Shown: positions 1 through 8,419, counted from the stretch's first letter. The stretch is DNA of 14,320 nt from Pseudomonadota bacterium (GCA_021839095.1 JAKCBU010000007.1:1-14320); one strand, 5' to 3'. Notes: a model not told the origin generated them from the sequence alone. Numbers and translations are program-made.

Positions 1-1
1 G

Positions 2-1183
2 TGGGCAGAACTCACGGAACGCCTGGAACAGGAGCGCAAGAGCAACGCTGAAAAGCTCCGTCTGCTGGAGGAGGCCCGCCAACGTCTCGGCGACGCCTTT
101 CAATCGCTTTCCGCCGAGGCTCTGCGCCGCAATAACCAGTCTTTTCTGGAGTTGGCGCGAGAGAACCTGGAACGTTTCCAGGAAAGCGCAAAGACGGATT
201 GGGAGGGGCGTCAAAAAGCGGTGGGGCAACTGGTGGAACCTATCCGCGAGTCGCTGGACAAGGTCGGGACCCGCCTCGATGCCATGGAAAGAACCCGGAT
301 CGACGCCTACAGCGCCTTGAATGAGCAGCTTCGTGGCCTCGTGCAGGACCACCTGCCGCGTCTGCACCAGGAAACCGCCGCGCTGGTCAAGGCCCTGCGC
401 CAACCGGCCGCCCGCGGCCGCTGGGGAGAAATGCAGCTCAAGCGCGTCGTCGAAATGGCGGGCATGCTCGCCTATTGCGATTTTACCGAACAGGAAAGTG
501 TGGCCACCGAAAATGGCCAGCAGCGTCCCGATCTGGTGGTGCGGCTGCCCGGTGGCAAACGCATCGTCATCGACGCCAAGGCGCCCCTCCATGCCTATCT
601 GGAGGCGATGGAAACGGAAGACGAGCAAAAACGGCAACATTTCCTGCGTAAACACGCCGGCGAGTTGCGCACCCACATGGCGCAACTGAGCAAAAAATCC
701 TACTGGGAACAATTTCAGCCGACGCCTGAATTCGTCGTCCTCTTCGTACCCGGCGAGGTGTTCTTCAGCGCCGCGTTGCAAGAAGATCCATCGCTCATCG
801 AATACGGGGTGGAGCAGAAGGTGATCGTTGCCAGCCCCACCACCCTCATCGCCTTGCTGCGCGCCGTCGCCTATGGCTGGCGCCAGGAGGCGCTGGCAGA
901 AAATGCGCGCGCCATCAGCGATCTCGGCAAAGAACTCTACGACCGGCTGACCAAGCTGGCAGCACACTGGACGCGGGTGGGTAAGGGATTGGGGCAGGCC
1001 GTGGAGGCTTACAACCGGGCCACGGGATCGCTCGAGAGTCGTGTCCTGATCTCGGCGCGCAAGTTCCGTGAACTCAAAGCCGCGCCGGAGGGTAGGGAGT
1101 TGCCCAATCTGGAGCCGGTTGAGCTTGCCCCGCGCCTGCTACAGGCCGAGGAGCGGTCCTTCACCGACGATCCGACCGAGTGA
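2..1183 (+). CDS. rmuC: DNA recombination protein RmuC (5' end outside window)
   Basis: The reading frame is open from the first complete codon at position 2 to the TGA at 1181-1183, so the gene is truncated by the window edge. The TTG at 152 is only an internal codon. The first ~130 codons are rich in Glu, Gln, Arg and Leu without prolines and look like the coiled coil typical of RmuC. The conserved core follows: RGRWGE (about nt 413-430) and then RPD-x(14)-DAK (about nt 524-580), the PD-(D/E)xK-like nuclease signature of the family. RmuC is thought to limit inversions between short inverted repeats, by analogy with E. coli; its exact biochemical role is unsettled. It is convergent with ispH, with 3 bp between stop codons and no obvious terminator hairpin in the gap. 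Family assignment is strong; the true start is not visible. Confidence 0.93.
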   Translation, partial: WAELTERLEQERKSNAEKLRLLEEARQRLGDAFQSLSAEALRRNNQSFLELARENLERFQESAKTDWEGRQKAVGQLVEPIRESLDKVGTRLDAMERTRIDAYSALNEQLRGLVQDHLPRLHQETAALVKALRQPAARGRWGEMQLKRVVEMAGMLAYCDFTEQESVATENGQQRPDLVVRLPGGKRIVIDAKAPLHAYLEAMETEDEQKRQHFLRKHAGELRTHMAQLSKKSYWEQFQPTPEFVVLFVPGEVFFSAALQEDPSLIEYGVEQKVIVASPTTLIALLRAVAYGWRQEALAENARAISDLGKELYDRLTKLAAHWTRVGKGLGQAVEAYNRATGSLESRVLISARKFRELKAAPEGRELPNLEPVELAPRLLQAEERSFTDDPTE

Positions 1184-1186
1184 GCG

Positions 1187-2137
1187 TCAGGCGCTTTCCT
1201 GCCGCTTCTGTGCCTGCACCAGCGCCAGCGGCAGGCTGAAGATGACTTTTTCCTCCACGCCCGGCGTCTCCTCCGGAATCCGTGCGCCCCAGCCGCGAAG
1301 GGTGTCGATGATCTCCTGCACCAGACTCTCTGGCGCCGAGGCGCCGGCGCTGATGCCGATCTTCTCCACGGCGTCGAACCACTCCCGGCGCAACTGCTGC
1401 GCATCTTCGATGAGATGCGTCGATGTCCCCAGCCGGGTGCCCAGTTCTGCCAGGCGGCTGGAGTTGGAACTGTTGGGCGCCCCGACCACCAGCAGAATAT
1501 CCACGTCCGGGGCGAGCAGCTTGACCGCATCCTGACGGTTCTGGGTGGCATAACAAATGTCGTCCTTCTTCGGTCCCTGAATCAGCGGGAAACGCGCGCG
1601 CAGGGCGGTAATCACTTCGGCGGTATCGTCCATGCTCAGCGTCGTCTGGGTGATGTAGGCGAGCTTGCCTGGGTTACGGGGCGCCAGATTCGCCACGTCC
1701 GCGACGTTGGAAACCAGGTACATCATCCCTTCCTCGACCTGGCCCATGGTACCCTCCACTTCCGGATGCCCGGCGTGCCCGATGAGCACCATCTCCATGC
1801 CGTCCCGGCTGTATTTCTTGACCTCCATATGCACTTTGGTCACCAACGGGCAAGTGGCGTCGAAGACGTTCAGCCCTCTTGTCGCCGCATTCTGGCGGAC
1901 CGCGATGGGCACCCCATGGGCGCTGAAGATCACCGTCGCCGCATCGGGCACTTCATCCAGCTCTTCGACAAAGACGGCGCCCCGGGCGCGCAGGTCTTCC
2001 ACCACATGACGGTTGTGAACGACCTCGTGGCGCACATAGATCGGTGCGCCGAAGAGTTCCAGGGCACGGTCGACAATCTGGATGGCCCGATTGACTCCGG
2101 CGCAAAAACCACGTGGGTTCGCTAGCAAAATGTCCAT
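1187..2137 (-). CDS. ispH: 4-hydroxy-3-methylbut-2-enyl diphosphate reductase IspH (LytB)
   Basis: IspH catalyses the last step of the MEP isoprenoid pathway, reducing HMBPP to IPP and DMAPP with a [4Fe-4S] cluster. The 316-residue product has the three cluster cysteines at residues 12 (FCAGVNRA), 96 (DATCPLV) and 195 (ICYATQ). It also has the substrate-binding histidines 41 (HEVVHN), 74 (SAHG) and 124, the catalytic Glu126 (GHPE) and the NSSNSSR segment near 222-228. The ATG at 2137 is preferred because the product then begins [14 protein letters not shown], as in the family, and an AGGA lies 8 nt upstream. A GTG seven codons earlier (2158) is in frame but has poorer context and would add a non-conserved tail. 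Length equals the E. coli protein. It is divergent from corA and convergent with rmuC. Confidence 0.97.
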   Translation of the reverse strand: MDILLANPRGFCAGVNRAIQIVDRALELFGAPIYVRHEVVHNRHVVEDLRARGAVFVEELDEVPDAATVIFSAHGVPIAVRQNAATRGLNVFDATCPLVTKVHMEVKKYSRDGMEMVLIGHAGHPEVEGTMGQVEEGMMYLVSNVADVANLAPRNPGKLAYITQTTLSMDDTAEVITALRARFPLIQGPKKDDICYATQNRQDAVKLLAPDVDILLVVGAPNSSNSSRLAELGTRLGTSTHLIEDAQQLRREWFDAVEKIGISAGASAPESLVQEIIDTLRGWGARIPEETPGVEEKVIFSLPLALVQAQKRQESA

Positions 2138-2333
2138 GCTGAAATTCCTGAAATTCACGAGCCTCGATGGTCCATCCTGCCGTCCGCCCTGTCAACCGTC
2201 CAAGCGAACTTTCCGTGTGGGAACTCCCTCTGTGGGCACGCGCGGGTATAACCACCGGCCGGGATCGCGGTATCATGAGGATCGCCGGCCCGGGTGCTTG
2301 GCGGCAGACCATTCCCATCTGAGGACTGAACGG
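2138..2333. promoter_or_regulatory. ispH/corA divergent intergenic region with a leader hairpin
   Basis: This 196-bp gap must carry the promoters of both ispH (leftward) and corA (rightward). Toward corA, a TATAAC at 2247-2252 could be a -10 box, but no convincing TTGACA-like -35 lies 16-18 bp upstream. Just downstream is an imperfect inverted repeat: GGCCGG+GATC (2257-2266) pairs with GATC+CCGGCC (2280-2290, one bulged G at 2284), enclosing a 13-nt loop. If TATAAC is used, the corA transcript would begin almost at this stem. Promoter calls are weak; the inverted repeat is seen directly, and its function is unknown. Confidence 0.35.
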
Positions 2334-3299
2334 ATGCTCATCAGTTGCGTAGTGTATAACGGCGACCGTGAACAAGCGGATATTCCCCTCGAAGAGATTC
2401 CAGCGTATTTACGCGCGCCCGACAACTTTGTCTGGGTGGCGCTGCAAGATGCCAGTGAGGATGAATTGCGCGCCATGCAGAAGCAGTTCGGCCTGCACGA
2501 TCTGGCCGTGGAGGATGTCTTCAACGCGGTGCAGCGGCCCAAGGTCGAAGAATATGATGAGCACCTCTTTGTCTACCTGCAAGTGCCTGCCTACCACGGC
2601 GAGGAGATGCACATCGGTCGGATCAGCATTTTTGTCGGGCCCAACTTTGTGCTTTCGGTTCGCCAGAACTGCGAACAGACCTTGCTGGGTGTGCGTGCCC
2701 GCGCGGAGCGGGAGCCGCATCTGCTCAAATATGGTTCCGTCTACGTGATGTACGCGCTCTCTGATGCCGTCGTGGACCGCTTCTTCCCCGTGGTGGATAT
2801 GCTGGATGATGAGCTGGAGAAGCTGGAAATCGCCATGTTTCATAATCAGGAAACCCGTAAAAACATGGAGCGATTCTATGATGTTAAATACAAGGTCAAC
2901 GTGCTGCGTCACGCCCTTCTGCCCTTGGCCGATGGATTCAGCAAACTCTACGGGGGCCGGGTTCCGGTGCTGGTGGACGGTGCCGAAGACTATTTCCGCG
3001 ATGTCCATGACCATATCATGCTGCTCAATAGCCAACTGGATGCCATGCGCGACACCATTGCCACCGCCATTCAGGTGAACCTCTCCCTCATCACCATCGA
3101 TCACGGCGAAGTCAACAAAAAGCTCGCCGCCTGGGGCGCCATTCTGGTACTCACCACCATTTTTACGGGTATCTGGGGCATGAATTTTACCTACATGCCC
3201 GAATTGCACTGGAGATTCGGTTACCCGATGGCTTTGCTCATCATGGCCAGTTGCGCCATTTATCTTTACCGGCGCTTCAAGAAAGCGGGCTGGCTTTGA
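2334..3299 (+). CDS. corA: CorA-family magnesium/cobalt transporter
   Basis: CorA forms a homopentameric inner-membrane channel for Mg2+ (also Co2+, Ni2+). The 321-residue product has the expected large N-terminal cytoplasmic domain (about 1-260) rich in charged helices, including an Asp/Glu-rich stretch near 157-165. Two C-terminal membrane segments follow (about 265-281 and 297-313), joined by the signature GMN at 282-284 and the MPEL loop. The basic tail (RRFKKAGW) fits a cytoplasmic C terminus. The residue before GMN is Trp rather than the more common Tyr. The frame is open upstream to 2082, but that stretch overlaps ispH and is not CorA-like. The ATG at 2334 gives a normal length; a GAGGA sequence lies about 10 nt upstream (in ctgaggactgaacgg). 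It is convergent with rsmE, with a 10-bp gap. GMN supports Mg2+ rather than the ZntB-type Zn2+ subgroup. Confidence 0.93.
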   Translation: MLISCVVYNGDREQADIPLEEIPAYLRAPDNFVWVALQDASEDELRAMQKQFGLHDLAVEDVFNAVQRPKVEEYDEHLFVYLQVPAYHGEEMHIGRISIFVGPNFVLSVRQNCEQTLLGVRARAEREPHLLKYGSVYVMYALSDAVVDRFFPVVDMLDDELEKLEIAMFHNQETRKNMERFYDVKYKVNVLRHALLPLADGFSKLYGGRVPVLVDGAEDYFRDVHDHIMLLNSQLDAMRDTIATAIQVNLSLITIDHGEVNKKLAAWGAILVLTTIFTGIWGMNFTYMPELHWRFGYPMALLIMASCAIYLYRRFKKAGWL

Positions 3300-3309
3300 C
3301 GGAGGCGGT

Positions 3310-4035
3310 TCAGAGATCGCCCCATAGGGCCTGAGCGACGGCGACGGCGGCGACGGCCGCCGTTTCCGCGCGCAGGATGCGCGGACCCATGCGCAGGGGG
3401 CGGAAGCCGTGAGACCGGGCGGCTGCCACTTCTTCCGGCGCCAGCCCTCCCTCGGGGCCGCTGAGCAGGGTAATCTCCGGCCCTGGAGGGGAGATGTCAG
3501 AAAAACGTTCGGAGCCCTCTGGCTCCAGTACAAAGGCGGCTCCCCGCACGGCAGCCCATGCCGCCGTCAACGCGACCGGCGGGGCAAGCTCAGGCATCGT
3601 GGTGCGGCCACTCTGTTCACAGGCCGCGATAACGATCTCCCGCCAGCGCGTCAGACGCTTCTCCCCACGCGTTTCGCTCAGTTGCACCACCCCATGGCGG
3701 CAGGCCACGGGCTGTATCCGCCGCACACCCAGTTCCACCACCTTTTGCAGACTCCAGTCCCAACGCTCCCCGCGGGTCATGGGCAAAAAAACCTGAATGG
3801 CCAAAGGGGAGTCTGTTTCCTGTGGACAACGCTCCGTAATTTCCAGCAACGCATGCGGCGCGGACGCGCCCCTCAAGATGGCGTGGTAGGCATGGCCGTC
3901 CCCATTGAACAGCGTCAGCGACTGTCCGTGCCGGGCCCGTAATACCTTCAGCAGGTGATGGCTGGGCCCGGCCGAAAGCAAGAAGGGTCCGCTTTCAGGG
4001 AGTGCCGAATCGGCGTATAAATGGATACGTGGCAT
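3310..4035 (-). CDS. rsmE: 16S rRNA (uracil1498-N3)-methyltransferase RsmE
   Basis: RsmE methylates N3 of U1498 in the decoding region of 16S rRNA in assembled 30S subunits, using S-adenosylmethionine. The 241-residue product starts MPRIHLYAD, a typical RsmE N terminus (PUA-like domain). It carries KVVELGVRRIQP (about 98-109) and EQSGR (about 140-144). The SPOUT trefoil-knot motifs LLSGPEGG (about 190-197) and MGPRILRAETA (216-226) follow near the C terminus. Two in-frame ATGs, 4041 and 4035, are only two codons apart. I chose 4035 because it gives the conserved N terminus, but no good Shine-Dalgarno decides between them. The C-terminal codons contain a GCGACG-like micro-repeat encoding an Ala/Val run. 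It is divergent from the cbb cluster and convergent with corA. Confidence 0.95.
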   Translation of the reverse strand: MPRIHLYADSALPESGPFLLSAGPSHHLLKVLRARHGQSLTLFNGDGHAYHAILRGASAPHALLEITERCPQETDSPLAIQVFLPMTRGERWDWSLQKVVELGVRRIQPVACRHGVVQLSETRGEKRLTRWREIVIAACEQSGRTTMPELAPPVALTAAWAAVRGAAFVLEPEGSERFSDISPPGPEITLLSGPEGGLAPEEVAAARSHGFRPLRMGPRILRAETAAVAAVAVAQALWGDL

Positions 4036-4069
4036 AAACATCCATGTTGCGCAGGAGAGCGAGGGTGAG

Positions 4070-4078
4070 AGTATATCA
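4070..4078 (-). promoter_or_regulatory. Candidate extended -10 promoter for rsmE
   Basis: Read on the minus strand this is TGATATACT, that is TGN directly before TATACT, a 5/6 match to the sigma70 -10 box with the extended-10 TG. It lies 35-43 nt upstream of the rsmE start. No TTGACA-like -35 is seen 16-18 bp further upstream, as is common for extended -10 promoters. On the plus strand the same AT-rich island (TATATC/TATCAT, 4072-4079) could serve the divergent cbb cluster. Confidence 0.35.
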
Positions 4079-4102
4079 TCGTGGCGCTGGCGTTGGTGGC
4101 GC

Positions 4103-4546
4103 GTGATTAAAGAATCCGATTGCCGTCGCCCGCCGGTATGGCAAACCCGACCGGGGCTGGTTCCCGCCTGGATCTACAATCAAGCCCTCATCCTGCAACA
4201 TGCCGCAAGCGGCCCCGTCTTCATCCCCCTGCGCTTCGTCTCGGTCATGGCCATCCTCATGGAGCGGGAGTGGGTGTTCTGCGACTACATCGGTGGGCGT
4301 GTCGCAGTCAGTGTCTGGCACCATTTTGCGCCCCAGTCCCGGGACGATTTGCACGAAGGCGTGCCCTGCCGGATGGATCTCTTCAGTCCGGCGGGGGAAG
4401 AGATTCTGCGCCGCCTGCCCATGGAGTTTCATCAGGCCTTGAACCACGCCATCAAAAAATCGGCGGAGAAGCGGCATCATTCGGCCCGGGTCATCGCTCT
4501 GGACACCCTGCTCCGCCGGACGGAAGATCCGGAACCAGAGCCATAA
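4103..4546 (+). CDS. Conserved-looking hypothetical protein at the head of the cbb cluster
   Basis: A 147-residue protein from a GTG start; I do not recognise a family. It has no signal peptide and no clear membrane helix. Residues about 10-80 are a mixed hydrophobic/aromatic region (WQTRPGLVPAWIYNQAL, then VFIPLRFVSVMAILMEREW and a VSVWHHF segment). This is followed by a predicted helical stretch (about 93-122) and an acidic Pro/Glu tail. The start is uncertain: upstream sequence is open and rich in Trp/Arg codons, no strong Shine-Dalgarno precedes 4103, and the next in-frame Met is at residue 49. I judge this frame real because it fills the gap between rsmE and suhB, ends 23 bp before suhB and has normal codon composition. 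The overlapping plus-strand frame from 4120 fused to suhB is less plausible. From memory, the A. ferrooxidans cbb3 operon also begins with an uncharacterised ORF followed by suhB. The function is unknown. Confidence 0.7.
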   Translation: MIKESDCRRPPVWQTRPGLVPAWIYNQALILQHAASGPVFIPLRFVSVMAILMEREWVFCDYIGGRVAVSVWHHFAPQSRDDLHEGVPCRMDLFSPAGEEILRRLPMEFHQALNHAIKKSAEKRHHSARVIALDTLLRRTEDPEPEP

Positions 4547-4569
4547 GACGCGCGCCGGAGAAGACCCGC

Positions 4570-5394
4570 ATGACACCGGAAGTCGATCAGCAATGGATCG
4601 GAAAGCTGCTGCGCACCTGTGCCGAGCGCTTCACGCTACCGGGCTTTCACACGGTCAGCGCCAGTCGCAAGCCCGATGGCAGCGTTGTCACCAGCGTCGA
4701 CATCAACAGTCAAAATTTTCTGCAAGACATGCTCGCCGCCCGCTACCCGGACATTCCGTTGCTCGGCGAAGAAATGGACCCCGCCGAACAAGCCCGTCTG
4801 CTGCAGGAGGCCGACGTGCTCTGGTGTCTGGACCCCTTGGATGGAACCAGCAACTTTGTCGCGGGGGTGCCCATCTTCGGCATTTCCCTGGCGTTGCTGC
4901 ACGGCGGGCAATCCGTGCTGGGCTGGGTCTACGATCCGGTGCGTGCTGAGCTTTTTTCCGCCGCCAGGGGGGACGGCGCGCGGGTGGATGGCACGCCGCT
5001 GCGGACTCGGCAGGCACCGGAACTCCGGCAATGCGTCGGTGTCGTCGACTACAAGAGGCTCCACCGTCCCCTCGCCCTGCGCCTGATTGACGAACGCCCC
5101 TTCCACAGCCAGCGTAATTTCGGCGCTTCCGTCCTCGAATGGTGCTGGCTGGCCGCCGGCCGCTACCACTTTTATCTGCATGGCGCGCAGCAACTCTGGG
5201 ACCGCGCCGCCGGTGCGCTGATCCTTCGCGAAGCGGGTGGCCGGATTACCCGCTTGACCGGTGATCCCCTCGGCGAAAACGCGCTGCAACCCAGCTCCAT
5301 ACTGGCCACGCTGGACCCCCGCTTGCATCAAAGCTGGACCCGTTGGCTCGAACAGCCGCCGAGTTCCCAAAAGCAGCCCTTTGATTTATGCTAA
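4570..5394 (+). CDS. suhB: Inositol monophosphatase family (SuhB-like) phosphatase
   Basis: A 274-residue member of the Li+-sensitive, Mg2+-dependent phosphatase fold. Visible motifs are KPDGS-VT-VD (34-44), LGEE (65-68, metal ligand Glu), DPLDGTSNF (88-96, metal ligands Asp88 and Asp91) and WDRAAG (210-215, metal ligand Asp211), followed by EAGG. All catalytic metal ligands are present, so an active enzyme is expected. Substrates in this family include inositol phosphates, PAP, NADP and fructose-1,6-bisphosphate; sequence alone does not say which applies here. The ATG at 4570 has GGAG 9 nt upstream. Its position directly before a class II FBPase gene suggests a sugar-phosphate role (inference). 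E. coli SuhB also acts in rRNA antitermination; whether this divergent copy could do so is unknown. Confidence 0.88.
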   Translation: MTPEVDQQWIGKLLRTCAERFTLPGFHTVSASRKPDGSVVTSVDINSQNFLQDMLAARYPDIPLLGEEMDPAEQARLLQEADVLWCLDPLDGTSNFVAGVPIFGISLALLHGGQSVLGWVYDPVRAELFSAARGDGARVDGTPLRTRQAPELRQCVGVVDYKRLHRPLALRLIDERPFHSQRNFGASVLEWCWLAAGRYHFYLHGAQQLWDRAAGALILREAGGRITRLTGDPLGENALQPSSILATLDPRLHQSWTRWLEQPPSSQKQPFDLC

Positions 5395-5409
5395 AACGAA
5401 AAACGGCGC

Positions 5410-5431
5410 TCACTTAAATTCACCCTGTCAC
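5410..5431 (+). promoter_or_regulatory. Candidate LysR/CbbR-type half-sites upstream of cbbF
   Basis: In the 55-bp AT-richer gap between suhB and the FBPase gene, TCAC occurs three times (5410-5413, 5420-5423, 5428-5431). The first two form TCA-N7-TCA, fitting the TNA-N7/8-TNA pattern reported for CbbR sites. A TTCA/TGAA dyad overlaps the third copy. A weak sigma70-like pair, TTCCCA (5364-5369) and TATGCT (5387-5392) with a 17-bp spacer, lies just upstream inside the end of suhB. The motif has low information content, so chance occurrence is quite possible. Confidence 0.25.
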
Positions 5432-5449
5432 TGAAGGATAAAGAACCGC

Positions 5450-6394
5450 ATGGCCTCCATACGTAATCTTGCACTGTCCCTGCTCCCCGTAACCGAATCC
5501 GCAGCCCGTGCCGCCAGCGGCTGGATTGGCCGGGGTGAAAAGGAACTCGGCGATGGCGCGGCGGTGGACGCCATGCGGGCCGCCATTGCCGAAGTCCCCA
5601 TGCGCGGCGTGGTGATTATCGGTGAGGGGGAGAAAGACGAAGCCCCCATGCTCTACAACGGCGAAGTCGTGGGTTCCGGCACCGGTCCGGAAGTGGAGAT
5701 TGCGGTGGACCCGGTCGAGGGCACTACTTTCCTGGCGCACGGCATGCCCGGGTCCATCTGCGTACTGGCGGCCGCCCCCAAAGGCAGCATGTTCCGGCCG
5801 GGTCCGGCCTATTACATGGACAAGCTGATCGTTCCGGCTCCGGCCCGGGGCAAGATCGATCCCGCCGCGCCCATGCGGGACAAGCTCCACGACCTTGCCC
5901 GGGCCCTCGGCAAAGAGGTCCGAGAATTGCGTATCTTCCTGCTCAAGAAGCCGCGTCACGAGGCCATGATTCGCGAGATTCAGGCGGCGGGCGCCGCCGT
6001 GCGCCTGCAGACGGATGGTGACGTGAGTGGCGGCATCATGGCCGCCCTCGGCACCAAGGTGGACGCCATGATGGGTATCGGTGGCACTCCGGAGGGCGTC
6101 ATTTCCGCCTGCGCCGCCCGCGCCATGGGTGCGGACATGTTCGGCGCCCTGGCGCCGCAGAAACCGGGCGAGGCCGAAGCCATCGCCGCCGCCGGTCTCA
6201 AGGCCGGACAGTGGCTGGGTCGCGACGATCTGGTGTCCAGCGACGATGTGCTCTTTGTGGCTACGGGTCTGACTTCCGGCGACATTCTTGATGGCGTGAC
6301 GCGCTCCCACTATTTCGTAGAGAGTGAGAGCCTGGTCATTTCTGGTCACGACGGCATTTTGCGCCGGGTCCGGACCCACCAACGCATCGACTGA
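5450..6394 (+). CDS. glpX: Class II fructose-1,6-bisphosphatase (GlpX type; CbbF)
   Basis: It dephosphorylates fructose-1,6-bisphosphate to fructose-6-phosphate in the cytoplasm, for regeneration of RuBP and for gluconeogenesis. In some autotrophs class II enzymes also hydrolyse sedoheptulose-1,7-bisphosphate. The 314-residue protein carries GEGEKDEAP (58-66), VDPVEGTT (86-93, the D-P-x-x-G-T metal site), TDGDVSGG (188-195) and GIGGTPEGV (209-217), all hallmarks of GlpX. Nothing of class I FBPase is present. The ATG at 5450 is preceded by AAGGA with a rather long 11-nt spacing. It is slightly shorter than E. coli GlpX (336). Within the cbb cluster it is functionally CbbF. The window encodes no separate SBPase, so dual activity is plausible but unproven. 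Confidence 0.95.
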   Translation: MASIRNLALSLLPVTESAARAASGWIGRGEKELGDGAAVDAMRAAIAEVPMRGVVIIGEGEKDEAPMLYNGEVVGSGTGPEVEIAVDPVEGTTFLAHGMPGSICVLAAAPKGSMFRPGPAYYMDKLIVPAPARGKIDPAAPMRDKLHDLARALGKEVRELRIFLLKKPRHEAMIREIQAAGAAVRLQTDGDVSGGIMAALGTKVDAMMGIGGTPEGVISACAARAMGADMFGALAPQKPGEAEAIAAAGLKAGQWLGRDDLVSSDDVLFVATGLTSGDILDGVTRSHYFVESESLVISGHDGILRRVRTHQRID

Positions 6395-6421
6395 TTTCCA
6401 TATGATTCAAGGAGTGTTGTT

Positions 6422-8419
6422 ATGACTGTCACCCGTACTGACCTGGCGAATGCTATTCGCGTTCTCACCATGGACGCCGTAGAAAAAGCGAAAAGCGGCC
6501 ATCCCGGCATGCCCATGGGCATGGCGGATATCGCCGAAGTGCTGTGGAACGACTTTCTCGTCCACAATCCCGCCAATACCCATTGGGCGAATCGCGACCG
6601 TTTCGTCCTCTCCAATGGCCATGGCTCTCTGCTGCAGTACGCACTCCTCCACCTCACCGGGTACGACGTGTCCATGGAGGATCTCAAAAATTTCCGCCAA
6701 TGGCACAGCAAGACCCCCGGCCATCCGGAGTACCGCGACACCCCGGGCATTGAAACCACCACAGGTCCCTTGGGCCAGGGACTCGCCAACGGCATCGGTA
6801 TGGCCCTGGCGGAGCGCATGCTCGCCAGCCATTTCAACCGGCCCGATCACGAAATCATCCATCACTACACCTATGTCTTCCTCGGCGATGGCTGCCTCAT
6901 GGAGGGCGTTTCCCACGAAGCCTGCTCCTTGGCGGGCGTCTGGGGGCTCAACAAGCTCGTCTGTTTCTATGACGACAACAACATCTCCATCGACGGTCAT
7001 GTGGATGACTGGTTCGCCGACAACACCCCGGCCCGTTTCGAGGCCTACGGCTGGCATGTGATCCGCCAGGTCGACGGCCACGACCCCGAAGCCATCAAAA
7101 AAGCCATCGTCGAGGCCCGCCAGCAAAGCACCCGGCCGACCCTGATCTGCTGCAAGACCGTCATTGGCCACGGCTCCCCCAACAAGGCGGGCAGCCATGA
7201 CTGTCATGGCGCGCCTTTGGGTGCCGAAGAGATATGTCTGACCCGGGAAAACCTGGGTTGGTCCGCGGAGCCGTTCCAGATTCCCGAGGCCATCTACCGG
7301 GCCTATGATGCCCGGGCCAAAGGGGAGGCCGCCGAGGCCGACTGGAAGGCGCGTTTCGCCAAATACCGGGAACTCTATCCCGAAGAAGCGGCAGAACTCG
7401 AACGGCGTCTGGCCGGCACCCCCAGCGATACATTCGGTGATGAACTGGCGGCACTTATCGCCGGTTTCCGCAAGGCGGCGCCCAAGGTGGCCACGCGTGT
7501 GGCATCCGGACAGTGCATTCAAGCGCTTGCGTCGGCATTGCCCGAATTCGTCGGCGGTTCTGCCGATCTGACACCCTCCAACAACACCCGTTGGAAGGAA
7601 GCCATCGACATCGGCAAACATCGCCTGATGGGTAATTACATCCACTACGGCGTGCGCGAGTTCGGCATGTCCGCGATCATGAACGGTATCGCCCTGTACG
7701 GCGGTTTCCTGCCCTTCGGCGGCACCTTCCTGATCTTCTCCGATTACAGCCGCAATGCGATCCGGATGTCGGCGTTGATGGGCATTCGCGTGATTTATGT
7801 GATGACTCACGACTCCATCGGTCTCGGTGAAGACGGCCCGACCCATCAGCCCATCGAGCAGGTCAACAGCCTGCGTCTGATCCCTAACCTCCATGTCTGG
7901 CGTCCGGCGGACGCGGTGGAAACGGCCATTGCCTGGGAATCCTCCATTAAACAGGAACGGACGCCGTCCCTGCTGGCCCTCAGCCGGCAGAATCTCCCGG
8001 CCCTGCCCCATACCGACGAAACCGTGGCCAACGCCCGTCGCGGTGGTTATGTGCTCAAGGAGGCCGAAGGGGGCAAGGTCCAGGGTCTCCTCATCGCCAC
8101 CGGTTCCGAAGTGGAACTGGCGCTGGCGGCGCAGGCCAGACTGGCGGAGCAGGGGCATCCGGTGCGGGTGGTCTCCATGCCCTGTATGGATCTCTTCGCG
8201 GCACAGGATGCGGCGTATCAGGAACGTGTCCTTCCCGCCAGTGTCACCAAGCGTGTCGCCATCGAAGCGGGCACCACGGGGCTCTGGTACAAATATGTGG
8301 GTCTGCATGGCGCGGTCGTCGGTATCGATCACTTCGGCGCCTCGGCCCCGGCCCCGGTCCTGTTCGAGAAGTTCGACTTCACGGTGGATAACGTGGTCGC
8401 GCATTTCCAGGCACTGTAA
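6422..8419 (+). CDS. cbbT: Transketolase (CbbT)
   Basis: A thiamine-diphosphate enzyme moving two-carbon ketol units between sugar phosphates in the regenerative part of the CBB cycle. Length is 665 residues, usual for bacterial transketolase. Motifs include SGHPGMPMG (25-33, His26), the TPP-binding GDG at 155-157 closing at the Asn pair 186-187, and GHGSP (249-253). The catalytic Glu413 lies in REFGM, and GEDGPTHQP (469-477) is also present. It therefore contains the full PP, Pyr and C-terminal domains. The ATG at 6422 has AAGGAG 7 nt upstream, a strong ribosome-binding site. The gap after glpX is 27 bp. The opposite strand is open over the whole gene, a by-product of GC-biased third positions. 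Confidence 0.98.
   Translation: MTVTRTDLANAIRVLTMDAVEKAKSGHPGMPMGMADIAEVLWNDFLVHNPANTHWANRDRFVLSNGHGSLLQYALLHLTGYDVSMEDLKNFRQWHSKTPGHPEYRDTPGIETTTGPLGQGLANGIGMALAERMLASHFNRPDHEIIHHYTYVFLGDGCLMEGVSHEACSLAGVWGLNKLVCFYDDNNISIDGHVDDWFADNTPARFEAYGWHVIRQVDGHDPEAIKKAIVEARQQSTRPTLICCKTVIGHGSPNKAGSHDCHGAPLGAEEICLTRENLGWSAEPFQIPEAIYRAYDARAKGEAAEADWKARFAKYRELYPEEAAELERRLAGTPSDTFGDELAALIAGFRKAAPKVATRVASGQCIQALASALPEFVGGSADLTPSNNTRWKEAIDIGKHRLMGNYIHYGVREFGMSAIMNGIALYGGFLPFGGTFLIFSDYSRNAIRMSALMGIRVIYVMTHDSIGLGEDGPTHQPIEQVNSLRLIPNLHVWRPADAVETAIAWESSIKQERTPSLLALSRQNLPALPHTDETVANARRGGYVLKEAEGGKVQGLLIATGSEVELALAAQARLAEQGHPVRVVSMPCMDLFAAQDAAYQERVLPASVTKRVAIEAGTTGLWYKYVGLHGAVVGIDHFGASAPAPVLFEKFDFTVDNVVAHFQAL

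Noticed and set aside
152..154. TTG as the start of rmuC
   Set aside because: The frame is open upstream to the window edge with coiled-coil sequence typical of RmuC, so the gene begins outside the window.
2082..2333. In-frame upstream extension of corA
   Set aside because: It overlaps the 5' end of ispH and the promoter region, is not CorA-like, and the ATG at 2334 gives the usual length.
3300..3309. Possible bidirectional terminator between corA and rsmE
   Set aside because: The gap is only 10 bp and no stem with a U-tract is visible there.
4120..4569. In-frame upstream extension of suhB overlapping the hypothetical gene
   Set aside because: The family N terminus begins at 4570 with a good Shine-Dalgarno. 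The upstream translation is Pro/Arg/Gly-rich shadow sequence.
5420..6382. A 320-codon minus-strand frame opposite class II FBPase
   Set aside because: Same codon-bias shadow; the plus strand has unmistakable GlpX motifs and a regular operon position.
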